The notes below the pieces were generated by a model. That model did no database searches, was not told the origin of the DNA, and saw only the letters and a program-made list of their open reading frames with translations. A stretch of 64,000 nt of DNA from contig DUET01000011.1 in NCBI GenBank assembly GCA_011192015.1, forward strand, positions 1 through 64,000, given 5' to 3'. This DNA is from Anaerolineae bacterium (GTDB taxonomy: Bacteria; Chloroflexota; Anaerolineae; Anaerolineales; E44-bin32). How positions within the stretch are numbered: the first letter of the stretch is position 1; each line of letters starts with the position of its first letter. The position numbers were made by a program, and so were the translations under genes. Below, one piece after another: positions 1 through 8,439 of this stretch.

Positions 1-702
1 AACCTCACTTTCACAGAGATCTGCTTTATCACCGAAGCCAATCGCATATATAGGAATGGATACACGAATCGCTTCAAGAGCGGCTATCTCTGGATCCCGA
101 ATCAATCCCGTCGTGTTGCACCCATCTGTGAGTAGTACCACTGCTCGTCGTCCGGCGGATAACTCACTAAGCATACTTATTGATTCTGCAACGCCATCAT
201 AAAGGGCTGTATCCCCATCTGCGGTCAATTGTGAAATTGCGTTAAGGACCGAATCCTTATCCGATGTTGGTGACGCGATCGATGTGGCTTGGTCTGAAAA
301 TGCCACGAGTCCTATTTGGTCAAGAGCGGTCAGGCTGCTGGAAAAAGCTCTGGCTGCAATCTCAGCTTGGCTAAGGGCATGGTCTCGTGCCATGCTTGCG
401 CTGGTGTCAATAGCTAACGCGAAGGATATGGGTTCCTCAGTATTTGAGAACCCTTCGATCGAAAACTCGTCTACTGGCGCTTCATCTTCCATGATAGAGA
501 AGGCGCTTGCATCCAAACCTAAGATCGGGAAACCTTGGGCATCAGAAACGCTGACATATGTAGAAATGAGAGGGAATTGAGTGTCGTCGATTTTGGTGAT
601 CGATGCATTGATATTGCCCTGCGCAGAGACTGCATGTGTGGTTGCGAGAATACATGATGCTATCGCTATGATAAGCAAACGGAAGATCTGAGATAATTTC
701 AT
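1..702 (-). CDS. VWA-domain secreted protein, 3' part cut by window edge
   Basis: Not in the ORF track because it runs off the left edge. Read on the minus strand from an ATG at 702 it stays open to base 1 (234 codons). It begins with a hydrophobic signal peptide (KLSQIFRLLIIAIASC...) ending near AVSAQG. A von Willebrand factor A domain follows, with the MIDAS-type motif DTSASMA at about residue 99 and a second strand VVLLTDG near residue 190. The ribosome site GGAGGTG sits a few bases before the ATG. VWA proteins are usually exported, metal-dependent binding proteins. The C-terminal part, and so the full role, is outside the window. Confidence 0.8.
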   Translation of the reverse strand, partial: MKLSQIFRLLIIAIASCILATTHAVSAQGNINASITKIDDTQFPLISTYVSVSDAQGFPILGLDASAFSIMEDEAPVDEFSIEGFSNTEEPISFALAIDTSASMARDHALSQAEIAARAFSSSLTALDQIGLVAFSDQATSIASPTSDKDSVLNAISQLTADGDTALYDGVAESISMLSELSAGRRAVVLLTDGCNTTGLIRDPEIAALEAIRVSIPIYAIGFGDKADLCESEV

Positions 703-1201
703 CGAATCACCTCCATGGAAAAAACTCCCCATCGAATGACATGTTCAGCAAAAGCAGTATGTAAATTTAGTTCTTGAAAACGGAATGAAGGATATCCCAT
801 CCGAATGATAAATGTTTCTCAAAGCCCCATGTACATGATATCAATACCCCTATTGGATGATATGTGAAGAGATTGCATATACCGGTAAGGAAAATAACTA
901 CAACCGTTGGAATCCAGCAGCATATAATTAATACAACTGGGTTTCGGTTGTGTCAACCAGTGCTATCTCAACCGAGCATATATTCATCCCCCTTTTGCGA
1001 ATACTCTAAGTTAGTTAATACATATTTGAGAGGAAATCCATTATATATCCTCAAAATCTATACTGCAACACCAAGTTAATGCAGAGAGTTTCTTCATGCG
1101 GATGGACCGTCTATGACAAGTCGGCAACGTCTCCGATGTTTCCTTCCTTCTGAAGAAAATCTCAGATGCTGTATTAAATAGTCTGGAGTTATTCATAAGC
1201 G

Positions 1202-1305
1202 AAGGCGCCCTCTCGGGCGCCTTTAGGTAGCGGGGTTTGGATTCCCTGGCCTGACCGGTCAGGGCAGGCGAACCAAGGACCTTCAGGTACTGAGCTTCGT
1301 CCCTG
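1202..1305 (-). pseudogene. Decayed tRNA-Met-like relic with palindromic insert and tRNA-type hairpin
   Basis: On the minus strand the segment matches the intact tRNA-Met at 4054-4127 from the anticodon arm to the 3' end (CCTGAAGGTCCT...GGTTCG...AATCC...CCCCGCTACC). It is followed by the same 22-base hairpin AAGGCGCCC-TCTC-GGGCGCCTT (1202-1223). The T-loop is interrupted by a 25-base insert (1244-1268) containing the perfect palindrome CCTGACCGGTCAGG. The 5' half of the tRNA no longer aligns and the anticodon region is altered, so it cannot fold as a tRNA. Confidence 0.7.
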
Positions 1306-1478
1306 AAAAAGTTAGCTCGGAACGTCAGCCGAGGCATTTGAGCCTACCTTGCAGTTTGAGGTTCCTTTGGATCCGACGAGATGGGATCCTAGGGAGTATA
1401 GGATCACTTCAGAAATGACGCAAATGCTAGGGACAGTATCTGTCCAGCAGCCTACTGATTAAGAATTATCAGCAGAAG

Positions 1479-1550
1479 TGTCTATTGTGTCCATCGTGTC
1501 TACTTTGGGGGCGCAAAACCGTCTATTGTGTTTGTTGAGTCTATTGTTTG
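1479..1550. repeat. Imperfect short direct repeats (GTCTATTGTGT-like)
   Basis: Four related units occur within about 70 bases: TGTCTATTGTGT, TGTCTACTTTGG, CGTCTATTGTGT and AGTCTATTGTTTG. The spacing is irregular and the units are imperfect, so this is a weak repeat cluster rather than a regular array. No function can be assigned. Confidence 0.4.
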
Positions 1551-1740
1551 AACTCCAATTGCACCGAAACTGCACTAAAAACCGATTGAGGAAAGGCGGC
1601 TCGACCTGGCGTGATCATGCCTGATATCAAGATAAGGGGAATGAGATGGGTGATCGAGGTGCCTTCCTGTGGGTAGATAGCGTTCTAGAGGTTTTCTTAT
1701 TCGCGGCAGAAGCCGATCAAGTTATCCGCCAATAGAATGC

Positions 1741-1770
1741 GGAACTCCCGGATATTGCGCCGGGAGTTCC
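1741..1770 (-). terminator. Hairpin after chagasin gene
   Basis: GGAACTCCCGG and CCGGGAGTTCC form a perfect 11-bp stem with an 8-base loop, about 30 bases past the stop codon of the minus-strand chagasin gene. There is no strong T tract, so it may act as a weak or factor-assisted terminator. Confidence 0.5.
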
Positions 1771-1798
1771 GTCCCGCAGGCTTAATGCCCTCCAGCAG

Positions 1799-2236
1799 TC
1801 ATCGCACAACCACTGTCAAGGTGAATGTCCAGCTGTTCTTTTCGCCACCATCCCATGGCTGACTGTATCCCAGTGTTATGATGCTTTCTCCTGCTTTGAG
1901 CGTACTGAAGGTCCAGGTGTGGATGCCCGGTGAGCCAGGAGGGGGAGGGTCATCGACCGATCCCGGAGCTGTGAATTCCTGACGATCTTGCACTATCACC
2001 TCGGGGTTGCTTAGTTCAGCATCCTCTTTCCAGTTGTAGCCTGTGGTCGGATTGGAGCAGAGGCTGATGGTGATTTCGGCGCCTTCACGGACTTCAATGC
2101 GATGAACCTGGTTCGGCGAGTTTGCGAAGGCATCGCAGTCAATATCGATCGATCCAGGCGCGGTGCAGGACGACAGCAGCACCATCAGGACCAGCGCAAG
2201 AATCTTCAGTATACGGGGGGAGGTGGCTTTCATCAT
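1799..2236 (-). CDS. Chagasin-family (I42) cysteine protease inhibitor lipoprotein
   Basis: A 145-residue exported protein. The N-terminus is a lipoprotein signal with lipobox LLSSC near residue 24. The mature part carries the hallmarks of the chagasin/I42 family: the loop NPTTGYNW at about 62-69, a central glycine-rich loop (PPPPGSPG) and the late YSQPWDG element matching the family's RPW loop. Members block papain-type cysteine peptidases by inserting three loops into the active site. AAAGGAG lies 5 bases before the first of two adjacent ATGs. It lies 38 bases downstream of the repeat lipoprotein on the same strand, so the two probably share a transcript. The natural target peptidase is not visible here. 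Confidence 0.85.
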   Translation of the reverse strand: MMKATSPRILKILALVLMVLLSSCTAPGSIDIDCDAFANSPNQVHRIEVREGAEITISLCSNPTTGYNWKEDAELSNPEVIVQDRQEFTAPGSVDDPPPPGSPGIHTWTFSTLKAGESIITLGYSQPWDGGEKNSWTFTLTVVVR

Positions 2237-2274
2237 TATTTCTCCTTTAACTACTGCTCGATGCGGCTGTTGTA

Positions 2275-3588
2275 CTAATTGCCAACGAATTCAATGCGTG
2301 TGATCACGATCTGCGTGAGGTTCCAATCCGGGATGCCTGCCATCAAGCTTCCCCAGATGCGAACCCGTGTTCCCGTGTCCCGCAGAGACACGATCTGGGG
2401 CTCAAGCTCGGGATTTCCACTCGGTCCGAAGGCTGTGATTCCGTACTGGATGGGGTAATCACCTTCGAGAAGGAAGTAGTCATCGCCACCCGATCCGGGT
2501 TCGGTTCTGCCGGTGACGATGGTGCCTTCCCAGCCCTCGACTGGATCCGGGTCGAAGAAGGGACCGGGGCCGCTCACACGCATGCGTGTGACTCGAAGCT
2601 CACAGCCTCCGTAATCCAGCGCCGGGCAGATCAGCTTGCCCCAGAAATTGGCGTAGCTGTTAGCCTCTAACCCATCGCGTAGAGCAACGATCTGCTGCTC
2701 GATGGTTTCCGTTTCACCTTCGATGCCGATTTCGACGATGCCATCCGGATTGACGGAGAGGTAATCATCATGCTGGCTTCCAACGGGGAGCTTGATGACT
2801 TGCCCATACCAGGCAAATGCAGTCTCATCCGTCTCCACTGCCGGAGGTTCATCAATCAATTCGATGCGCGTGACCTCGATCTGCGTGCCGTTCCAATCCG
2901 GGATGCCTGCGACCAAACTGCCCCAAATGCGGACCTTGGTTCCCGTATCCCGCAGGGATTCGATCTGAGGTTGAAGCTCGCGCTCGCCGCTCGTGCCAAT
3001 GGCAGCCACGTTGCCGTACTGAATGGGGAATTCCCCATCGAGCTGGAAGTAATCATCGCCGCCCGATCCCGGTTCGGTTCTTCCTGTGAAGAAGGTGCCT
3101 TCCCAGCCCTCGACGGCTTCAGGTGCAGAGAGAGCACCAAGTTCATGGCGCTGAACACGGGTGACGCGAAGCTGGCACTCACCATAATCAAGCACCGGGC
3201 AGGTAACGGTGCCCCAGAAGTGAGCATTGCGGCTTGATTCCGGTTGATCCCGTAAAGCGACGATCTGATCCTCAATGGCCGCCGTTTCTCCCTCGATCCC
3301 GATCTGAACCATGCCGTCAGGATGGACAAAGAGCAGATCATCGTATTGGTTACCGGGAAGACCGATCACATACCCGTACCATGCGTAGGCCATCTCTACA
3401 ATGCCACCCCCAGCAGCTGGAGGTTCTGTCTCCACCGGTTCAACCTCATCGGTGGGAGGCATTTCGGTTTCGGTAGGAACTTCAGGGGCTAGCGTTGGTG
3501 TGTCGGTTGCACCGCATCCTGCGAGTGCAACGGTGCTCAAGACGAGAATAAACACGCCCAACAATGCTAGTGTTTTATCTAACATCAT
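2275..3588 (-). CDS. Lipoprotein with four-module internal duplication
   Basis: I place the start at the MMLDK methionine (3588), not at the ORF-track start. AAGGAG precedes it, and only this start gives a proper signal peptide ending in lipobox LAGC. A Pro/Thr/Glu-rich linker (about residues 28-60) leads to two tandem copies of a two-part unit. The first part of each copy starts AWYGxVIxLP, with DPGMVQIGIEGET-like and CPxLDYGxCxLRVTR strands. The second part starts EGWEGT, with GRTEPGSGGDDYF and ending VRIWGSLxAGIPDWNxTQI. All four parts end in a strand followed by VTR, suggesting repeated small beta-barrel or OB-like modules. I do not recognise a named family. It is a probable surface protein and is co-transcribed with the chagasin gene. 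Confidence 0.75.
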   Translation of the reverse strand: MMLDKTLALLGVFILVLSTVALAGCGATDTPTLAPEVPTETEMPPTDEVEPVETEPPAAGGGIVEMAYAWYGYVIGLPGNQYDDLLFVHPDGMVQIGIEGETAAIEDQIVALRDQPESSRNAHFWGTVTCPVLDYGECQLRVTRVQRHELGALSAPEAVEGWEGTFFTGRTEPGSGGDDYFQLDGEFPIQYGNVAAIGTSGERELQPQIESLRDTGTKVRIWGSLVAGIPDWNGTQIEVTRIELIDEPPAVETDETAFAWYGQVIKLPVGSQHDDYLSVNPDGIVEIGIEGETETIEQQIVALRDGLEANSYANFWGKLICPALDYGGCELRVTRMRVSGPGPFFDPDPVEGWEGTIVTGRTEPGSGGDDYFLLEGDYPIQYGITAFGPSGNPELEPQIVSLRDTGTRVRIWGSLMAGIPDWNLTQIVITRIEFVGN

Positions 3589-3782
3589 CCTCTCCTTCAA
3601 GATTAGAGTGCCTCCTTCACACCTCTTCAAACTCATTACCCCCAAATGCAGCAGACTGAACTCCTTCAATCCCCAAGGTATCAGACGAAGAATATTCTGC
3701 TGCGGTTCCCCTCGAAATGCAAATGACCTGCTCCCCAAGAATTGATCCATATACAGAGCTAGGATCAGATACCTGAAATGGG

Positions 3783-3806
3783 AAGCCACCTAGCGGGGGC
3801 TTTTTT
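3783..3806. terminator. Terminator-like hairpin beside tRNA-Val relic
   Basis: AAGCCACC-TAGC-GGGGGCTT forms a stem with one internal mismatch. Six Ts follow on the plus strand, and a matching A tract lies next to the tRNA relic on the minus strand. It sits two bases from the 3' end of the relic and looks like the old tRNA terminator. Which strand uses it, if any, is unclear. Confidence 0.4.
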
Positions 3807-3807
3807 G

Positions 3808-3892
3808 TGGGCGGAACAGGACTCGCCTGTCCCGATGCTCTATCGGGGAACCTCCGACCTCTTCTGTGTAAGAGAAGCGTTCCGCTACCAGC
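3808..3892 (-). pseudogene. Decayed tRNA-Val(TAC)-like relic with palindromic insert
   Basis: On the minus strand an anticodon arm CTTCT-CTTACAC-AGAAG (anticodon TAC), the bases GGTC, a T-arm start GGAGGTTC and a 3' acceptor TCCGCCCA are recognisable as tRNA-Val. Between GGTTC and GAGTCC there is a 23-base insert (3825-3847) with a CCCGAT/ATCGGG stem. Only part of the D-arm (GGTAGCGG) remains, and there is no acceptor 5' strand. The insertion point in the T-loop is almost the same as in the Met-like relic. Confidence 0.65.
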
Positions 3893-4029
3893 AGTCGATA
3901 TCATTTGCATAATGATTCTTCTAGAGTCCAGGCTAATATCCAAGCGGTCCTAGGTTTCCTTCCTATATAAGGGGGGCTCAATAAGGAAGAACGCCGTTAA
4001 AACCACTCTCAGAGGGCATTTTAAGGGCT
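3893..4029. other. Intergenic spacer between tRNA relic and tRNA-Met
   Basis: Together with 3589-3782 this spacer separates the lipoprotein operon from tRNA-Met. The ORFs drawn through it are shadows of the tRNA relic. I see no gene or clear promoter here. Confidence 0.5.
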
Positions 4030-4051
4030 AAGGCGCCCTCTCGGGCGCCTT
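4030..4051 (-). terminator. Hairpin downstream of tRNA-Met
   Basis: AAGGCGCCC-TCTC-GGGCGCCTT is a perfect 9-bp stem beginning two bases past the tRNA 3' end on the minus strand. The same sequence is kept base for base beside the Met-like relic at 1202-1223. Confidence 0.6.
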
Positions 4052-4053
4052 CA

Positions 4054-4127
4054 GGTAGCGGGGCTAGGATTCGAACCTAGGACCTTCAGGTTATGAGCCT
4101 GACGAGCTGCCACTGCTCCACCCCGCA
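4054..4127 (-). tRNA. tRNA-Met(CAT), initiator-like
   Basis: The minus strand folds as a cloverleaf. The acceptor is TGCGGGG/CCCCGCT with an unpaired first position, the D-arm is GAGC/GCTC, the anticodon arm is CAGG-CTCATAA-CCTG (anticodon CAT), and the T-arm is CTAGG-TTCGAAT-CCTAG. The mismatch at position 1-72 and the D-arm sequence resemble initiator tRNA-fMet. The anticodon stem has only two consecutive G-C pairs rather than the usual three. CC but not the final A of the CCA tail is encoded. Confidence 0.9.
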
Positions 4128-4182
4128 ACGTTTGCGGTCTTGCTTGAGCGCTGGGGATTATATCACGCCGCTCGCGCGAGGG

Positions 4183-4590
4183 TCAAGGCCGGTCCCCGAA
4201 GATGAGCGCCCACCACACTTCCCACTTGTTCACCACCGGTTCTGAAAACTGCACGAAGGGTGTTGGCGTGGGGACGAAGCCCTCCGCGGGAATGGGAATG
4301 ATCAATGTTTCCCCATTGCGCACCATCTTCCCCTCGCTGTGCGCCCAGGCTTCGATGAAGGCTTCGCTCGTGGCGTTGGCGATCTGTGTTTCCAATCGGG
4401 TGTTTTCGGCTTCCAGCCAACCCACCTCGGTCTGCAGCAGGTGGGCATCCTGCTCCAGGCGGCGGGCATCCGTCATGCGCTGGTTCAGGTCGCCCAGGAC
4501 GATGATGCCCAGCACAGCCGCGATCAGCAGCCACATGCGTGCGCTCTTACGGGAGGACGAATCGCCTTCTGCCATTTCAGTCGAGATCAT
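4183..4590 (-). CDS. FtsB/DivIC-like septum formation protein
   Basis: The ORF-track start is wrong: its first 30 codons are a translation of tRNA-Leu. I start at the ATG at 4590 (MISTEMAEGD). The protein has about 135 residues. A short polar N-terminus is followed by one membrane segment (WLLIAAVLGIIVLGDL, about residues 18-33) and a coiled-coil stretch rich in Glu, Leu and Gln (RRLEQDAHLLQTEVGWLEAENTRLETQI). A C-terminal tail ends with a Pro/Thr linker and FGDRP. This layout is that of FtsB/DivIC, which bridges FtsL and FtsQ at the division site. Sequence similarity is low in this family, so the call rests mostly on architecture. No strong ribosome site precedes the start. Confidence 0.6.
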   Translation of the reverse strand: MISTEMAEGDSSSRKSARMWLLIAAVLGIIVLGDLNQRMTDARRLEQDAHLLQTEVGWLEAENTRLETQIANATSEAFIEAWAHSEGKMVRNGETLIIPIPAEGFVPTPTPFVQFSEPVVNKWEVWWALIFGDRP

Positions 4591-4641
4591 ACCTGAGGCG
4601 CGTGGCGGCTGCAAGTATTCCGCTCCTCGGAGAAACAGACA

Positions 4642-4664
4642 CAGCCCCTCTGTCTGAGGGGCTG
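4642..4664 (-). terminator. Hairpin downstream of tRNA-Leu
   Basis: CAGCCCCTC-TGTCT-GAGGGGCTG is a 9-bp perfect stem just after the encoded CCA end. On the minus strand it is followed by the pyrimidine-rich TGTCTGTTTCTCC. It probably ends the tRNA transcript ahead of the ftsB-like gene. Confidence 0.6.
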
Positions 4665-4668
4665 CTGT

Positions 4669-4755
4669 TGGTGCCGAAGGTGGGATTTGAACCCACATGA
4701 GCCGAAGCTCACTGCGCCCTGAACGCAGCGCGTCTGCCTGTTCCGCCACTTCGGC
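4669..4755 (-). tRNA. tRNA-Leu(CAG)
   Basis: Long class II tRNA on the minus strand. The acceptor is GCCGAAG/CTTCGGC with discriminator A and an encoded CCA. The anticodon arm is CTGCG-TTCAGGG-CGCAG (anticodon CAG), there is an extended variable arm, and the T-arm GTGGG-TTCAAAT-CCCAC is perfect. Confidence 0.95.
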
Positions 4756-4844
4756 ACGCCCCGCTATTCTACCCCATGTGGCGAAGGTGTCAACGCATGC
4801 CAGGAAAATTCAATCGTGGGGAAGAATGAAACGTTGTGTAAACG

Positions 4845-7800
4845 CTAGCCCGAGACCTGCTTGATGGCCTCGTCTAATCGCAGGCTGATGACCCTGCTCG
4901 CCGAATCCGCCCCCATGCTGACCCCGTAGATCACCTCCGCGGCCTGTACGGTCTGGCGGTTGTGGGTGATCAAGATGAACTGCGTCTCCCGGCTCAGCTC
5001 GCGCAGCATGTCGATGAAGCGCACCACGTTGGCTTCGTCCAGCATGGCGTCCACCTCATCCAGGACGCAGAACGGCGTGGGGGAGATCTTCAGCAGGGAG
5101 AAGATGAGTGAGGTCGCCGTCAGGCTACGCTCCCCGCCCGAGAGGGCGGCCAAGCCCTGCGATCGACGTCCCGGAAGCCTGGCTTCGATGTCGATACCGC
5201 TGTTGCTGAAATCATCCATATCCGTGAGTATGAGGCGCGCCGAGCCTCCTCCGAAGAGCCGCGTGAAGGTCTCCCGAAATTCCTTGGCGACGGCCTCGAA
5301 CGTCTTGCGAAACTCGCGTTCCATGAGCACGTCCAACTCGGCGATCACCTCGCGAATCTGGGTGGCTGCCTTCTGGCTGTCCTCCAACTGCTGGGTCAGG
5401 AAATCAACGCGCGCCCGCACTTCCTCATACTCGCTCTGGGCCTCCGGGTTGATGGCGCCCATGCGTCGAAGCTGGGCCTTCAAGCGACCCATCTGAGTCT
5501 GCAGATCGAGGGGGAGATCCTCCACGCGTGGCAGCCGTTCCACGAGTCCCTGCAACGGAAGAGGTTCCTGGCTGGCTATGGCATTCTGATCTTCGAAGGC
5601 AACGAGGCCGAAATCATCCTCGATCCGGCGACGCAGGCTCGATAGTTCCTCTTCACGGCGGGCAAGCTCGATCTGCAATTGCGAATGCCCGCGCTCGGCC
5701 TCCTGCAGCAGGCTGCGGGTGAGGCTCTCTTCGGCCTCCAACTGCGCGCGTTTGTCCTCCGCTTCGGTCAATGCCTGCTCAGCGGGTCGGACTTGAGCTG
5801 TGAGCTCCTGGAGCTGCTGCTCCACCTCCTCCGCATCCCTGCGCGCGTCTTCGATTTCCGCCCGCAGCTCCTCTTGTTCCTTCTGATTGGAGGCAAGGCG
5901 ATGCTTCCAGTTCTGCAGTTCATGCTCGAGGGCATTGCGCTCATGTTCGACTTCACTCAAACGGCTGCGTGCCTGCTGTTCGGCCTGTGCAGCCACGTCG
6001 AGCGGGGAACCGAACTCCACCCACTCATCACCCTCCGGTCGCAATTGACTCTGGATGATACCCAATTCAGCGTCGATGCTCTCACGCTCGAGATCGTAGG
6101 TCGCCCCCTTGCCTTCCATCTCCCTACGCTGCTGCTCGAGCCCATCGATCTCGGTTTCCAGCAACTCCAATTGCCCCTTGAGAAAAGCCAGCGTCCGGTT
6201 GGCATCCTGCTTTGCGAGCTGCATCTTCTCCGCATGCAGCTGCGCTTCGCCCTCGGCCCGCCGGGTGTCCTCCAGATTCTGCTGCGCTTCCCCGAAGCGA
6301 TCCTCCGCCTGCTTCGTCTCTTCTGCGGCACGCTGTGCTTCTTGGGCTGAATCCAGGCTTTTTCCCTTCAACGCAGCCAGCTTGGTCTCCAACTCTGCAA
6401 GCCGCTTTCCCGCCGCCGAAGCAGGATGGTCCGCGCCGATCATCACGGCGCCCGATGCGTAAAACACCTCGCCTGCCAGCGTGACCAGCCTGCCATCCGG
6501 TGGCAGTTCGATCCTCAGGCGCTGGGCCGTCTCGTGGTCCTCCACTACCCAGGCGCGCCCCAACAGCATATTGGCAAGCTCCCGGTAGTCTTTCGAAGTC
6601 TCGACCAGTTCGGCTGCGTTTCCCAGGCATCCGGAAGCGCGAGGCGCTTCGATCAATGACGGCTCGTGAAACAGGGATAGCGGCAGCAGCGCGGCAGGAT
6701 CCCCGTCGTTCCGTTGGGCCAACCAGCGCAGCGCCTCGCCGACATCATCGCCGGTCTCGAAGGCAACTCCAGGCGCGAAGCTGCCCAAGAGGGCTGCGAT
6801 AGCGACCTGATACGCAGGTTCAATCTTCAAGGCATCGCCCAGCTTGCCGGCCAGGCCACCCAACTCCCCGCTGGCGGAGGCCTGGATCATGCTCTTCGCT
6901 ACGCGTTCCGAATCTTCCAGCGATCGCTGGAGCGCATCCAATCTGGCCTCGACGGAATCCTGTTCGGTTTTGATCTTGGCGGCGTCTCTCTCCAGCCGCT
7001 CCTGATCCACCCGCTTCTCCTCGACCTTTGATCGAGCCGAAGCTAGTGCGGTCTCTTGCTTCTCGAGTTCTTCACGCGCCGTTTGTAATCGCTTCTCCGC
7101 ATCCAAAGCCTGCCGCTCTGCATCACGCGCCAATGTCTCCGCAGCAGATACATCTCCATGCAAAGCTGTGCGTCTCTCGCCCAGGGCGTCCGCACGCGCA
7201 TTCAGCTGTGTCGATTGAGCCTCCCAGGCGGCACGATCAGCGATCAGCCTCTCCTGGGAGGTCTGAAGCTCCCGCATGCGAGAGGCCAGCATGGTGCGCT
7301 GTTCGTCCTGGTCTTCGCTAACCGGCTGCTCGAGAGAGTACTTTGCGGTTGTGACCGCTTCCTGCCGGCGTTGGGCTTCCCGCTGCGCGTGCTGCAGACG
7401 TTCCCGGATCACCTGCCGGCGATCCTCCAGCGTTGTGATCTCCGCCTGCAGGAATTTCTCCTGATCGCCCAACCAGCGCTCGCGTTCTTGGGCAACCGCC
7501 AGACGGCGACCTCGAATCTCACGCTGACCGTACAGGCCTGAAACCTCCCGCGCATTGCGGTGCAGGTCGCTGCGCAGCCCATCGATGCGCCGGCGCGCCT
7601 CGACCAGCTCGCGATCCGCACGTTCATGACGCGAGCGAAGATCGTCCCGCTTGGTTTCCTGATTGCGGGCTGCGGTCCTGCGGGTCACGACATCGGATTG
7701 CATCTTATGCCAGTGGTAGCCATACCAGATGCGCAAGGCTTCCTTCAGATCCGTGCGCACCTGCTCATGGTTGCGCGCTCTGCGTGCCTGACGCTCCAGG

Positions 7801-8435
7801 CTTCTCAAGCGCGGGCGCAACTCCGACAGGATATCCTGGGCACGTTCGAGATTGCGCTGCGTGGCATCCAATCGGCGTTCGGCTTCCTGTCGCCGGATGC
7901 GGTATAAACCGATGCCGGCGGCCTCTTCGAACAAGCGACGACGTTCCTCCGCGCGAAGCGAGAGCGCCGCATCCACCAAACCCTGGCCGATGATGGTGTA
8001 GGTTCTTTCGGCCAACCCGCACTCGGCCAACAACTCGACTACGTCGCGCAGGCGTACACGCTGCCCGTTGAGCAGATACTCATTGTTGCCATCGCGGTAG
8101 GCGCGCCGGCTGATGCTGACTTCGTTGAAATCGATCGGCAGCCAGCCATCGCTGTTGTCGAAGATGATCGTAGCCGCGGCCATCCCCGCCCGGGAGCGTT
8201 TTTCGGAACCGGTGAAGATGACGTCCTCGGTGCGTTTGGCTCGCAGCAGGCGGTAGGATTGTTCGCCCAAAACCCAGCGGATGGCGTCGGCGATGTTGGA
8301 CTTGCCCACACCGTTGGGGCCCACGATGGCCGTGATCGTGGGCGCGAAGGCGAACTCCGTCTTGCTGGCGAACGTTTTATATCCTTGAAGCTCGATAGAT
8401 TTCAAACGCGCCGGAGCGTCGAAAATAGATGGCAC
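4845..8435 (-). CDS. smc: Chromosome segregation ATPase SMC
   Basis: A 1196-residue SMC protein. The Walker A motif GPNGVGKSN lies about 30 residues from the chosen start. Long coiled coils rich in Glu, Arg, Gln and Ala flank a hinge (about 500-650, with [18 protein letters not shown]). The C-terminal head has the signature [10 protein letters not shown] and Walker [18 protein letters not shown] dimers with ScpAB compact and separate chromosomes. I start at GTG 8435, 4 bases after the rnc stop, with GGGAGG inside the end of rnc. The 55 extra N-terminal residues of the ORF-track version overlap rnc and are not SMC-like. The rnc-smc order is common in bacteria. Confidence 0.95.
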   Translation of the reverse strand: MPSIFDAPARLKSIELQGYKTFASKTEFAFAPTITAIVGPNGVGKSNIADAIRWVLGEQSYRLLRAKRTEDVIFTGSEKRSRAGMAAATIIFDNSDGWLPIDFNEVSISRRAYRDGNNEYLLNGQRVRLRDVVELLAECGLAERTYTIIGQGLVDAALSLRAEERRRLFEEAAGIGLYRIRRQEAERRLDATQRNLERAQDILSELRPRLRSLERQARRARNHEQVRTDLKEALRIWYGYHWHKMQSDVVTRRTAARNQETKRDDLRSRHERADRELVEARRRIDGLRSDLHRNAREVSGLYGQREIRGRRLAVAQERERWLGDQEKFLQAEITTLEDRRQVIRERLQHAQREAQRRQEAVTTAKYSLEQPVSEDQDEQRTMLASRMRELQTSQERLIADRAAWEAQSTQLNARADALGERRTALHGDVSAAETLARDAERQALDAEKRLQTAREELEKQETALASARSKVEEKRVDQERLERDAAKIKTEQDSVEARLDALQRSLEDSERVAKSMIQASASGELGGLAGKLGDALKIEPAYQVAIAALLGSFAPGVAFETGDDVGEALRWLAQRNDGDPAALLPLSLFHEPSLIEAPRASGCLGNAAELVETSKDYRELANMLLGRAWVVEDHETAQRLRIELPPDGRLVTLAGEVFYASGAVMIGADHPASAAGKRLAELETKLAALKGKSLDSAQEAQRAAEETKQAEDRFGEAQQNLEDTRRAEGEAQLHAEKMQLAKQDANRTLAFLKGQLELLETEIDGLEQQRREMEGKGATYDLERESIDAELGIIQSQLRPEGDEWVEFGSPLDVAAQAEQQARSRLSEVEHERNALEHELQNWKHRLASNQKEQEELRAEIEDARRDAEEVEQQLQELTAQVRPAEQALTEAEDKRAQLEAEESLTRSLLQEAERGHSQLQIELARREEELSSLRRRIEDDFGLVAFEDQNAIASQEPLPLQGLVERLPRVEDLPLDLQTQMGRLKAQLRRMGAINPEAQSEYEEVRARVDFLTQQLEDSQKAATQIREVIAELDVLMEREFRKTFEAVAKEFRETFTRLFGGGSARLILTDMDDFSNSGIDIEARLPGRRSQGLAALSGGERSLTATSLIFSLLKISPTPFCVLDEVDAMLDEANVVRFIDMLRELSRETQFILITHNRQTVQAAEVIYGVSMGADSASRVISLRLDEAIKQVSG

Positions 8436-8439
8436 GACG

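Larger units (their letters stand above)
703..1798. other. Gene-poor, partly AT-rich intergenic region
   Basis: About 1.1 kb without a convincing gene. Bases 703-1200 look clearly richer in A+T than the surrounding genes. Small ORFs at 864-1079 and 1041-1337 show no family features and no good ribosome site. The region holds a decayed tRNA-Met-like copy (about 1200-1305), imperfect copies of a GTCTATTGTGT-like motif (1479-1550) and a perfect inverted repeat at 1741-1770 downstream of the chagasin gene. Confidence 0.6.

Noticed and set aside
284-580. ORF-track frame of 98 residues on the plus strand
   Set aside because: It lies antisense over the cut VWA gene, which has a signal peptide, ribosome site and MIDAS motif; the plus frame has no family features.
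864-1337. Two small ORFs (864-1079 plus, 1041-1337 minus)
   Set aside because: No ribosome site, no recognisable family; the minus-strand one is a translation of the tRNA-Met relic.
3617-3943. 108-residue minus-strand ORF
   Set aside because: It runs through the tRNA-Val relic and its hairpin, so its sequence is explained by non-coding DNA.
4591-4749. N-terminal extension MAEQADALRSGRS... of the FtsB-like ORF
   Set aside because: This stretch is a translation of tRNA-Leu and its terminator, a common artefact.
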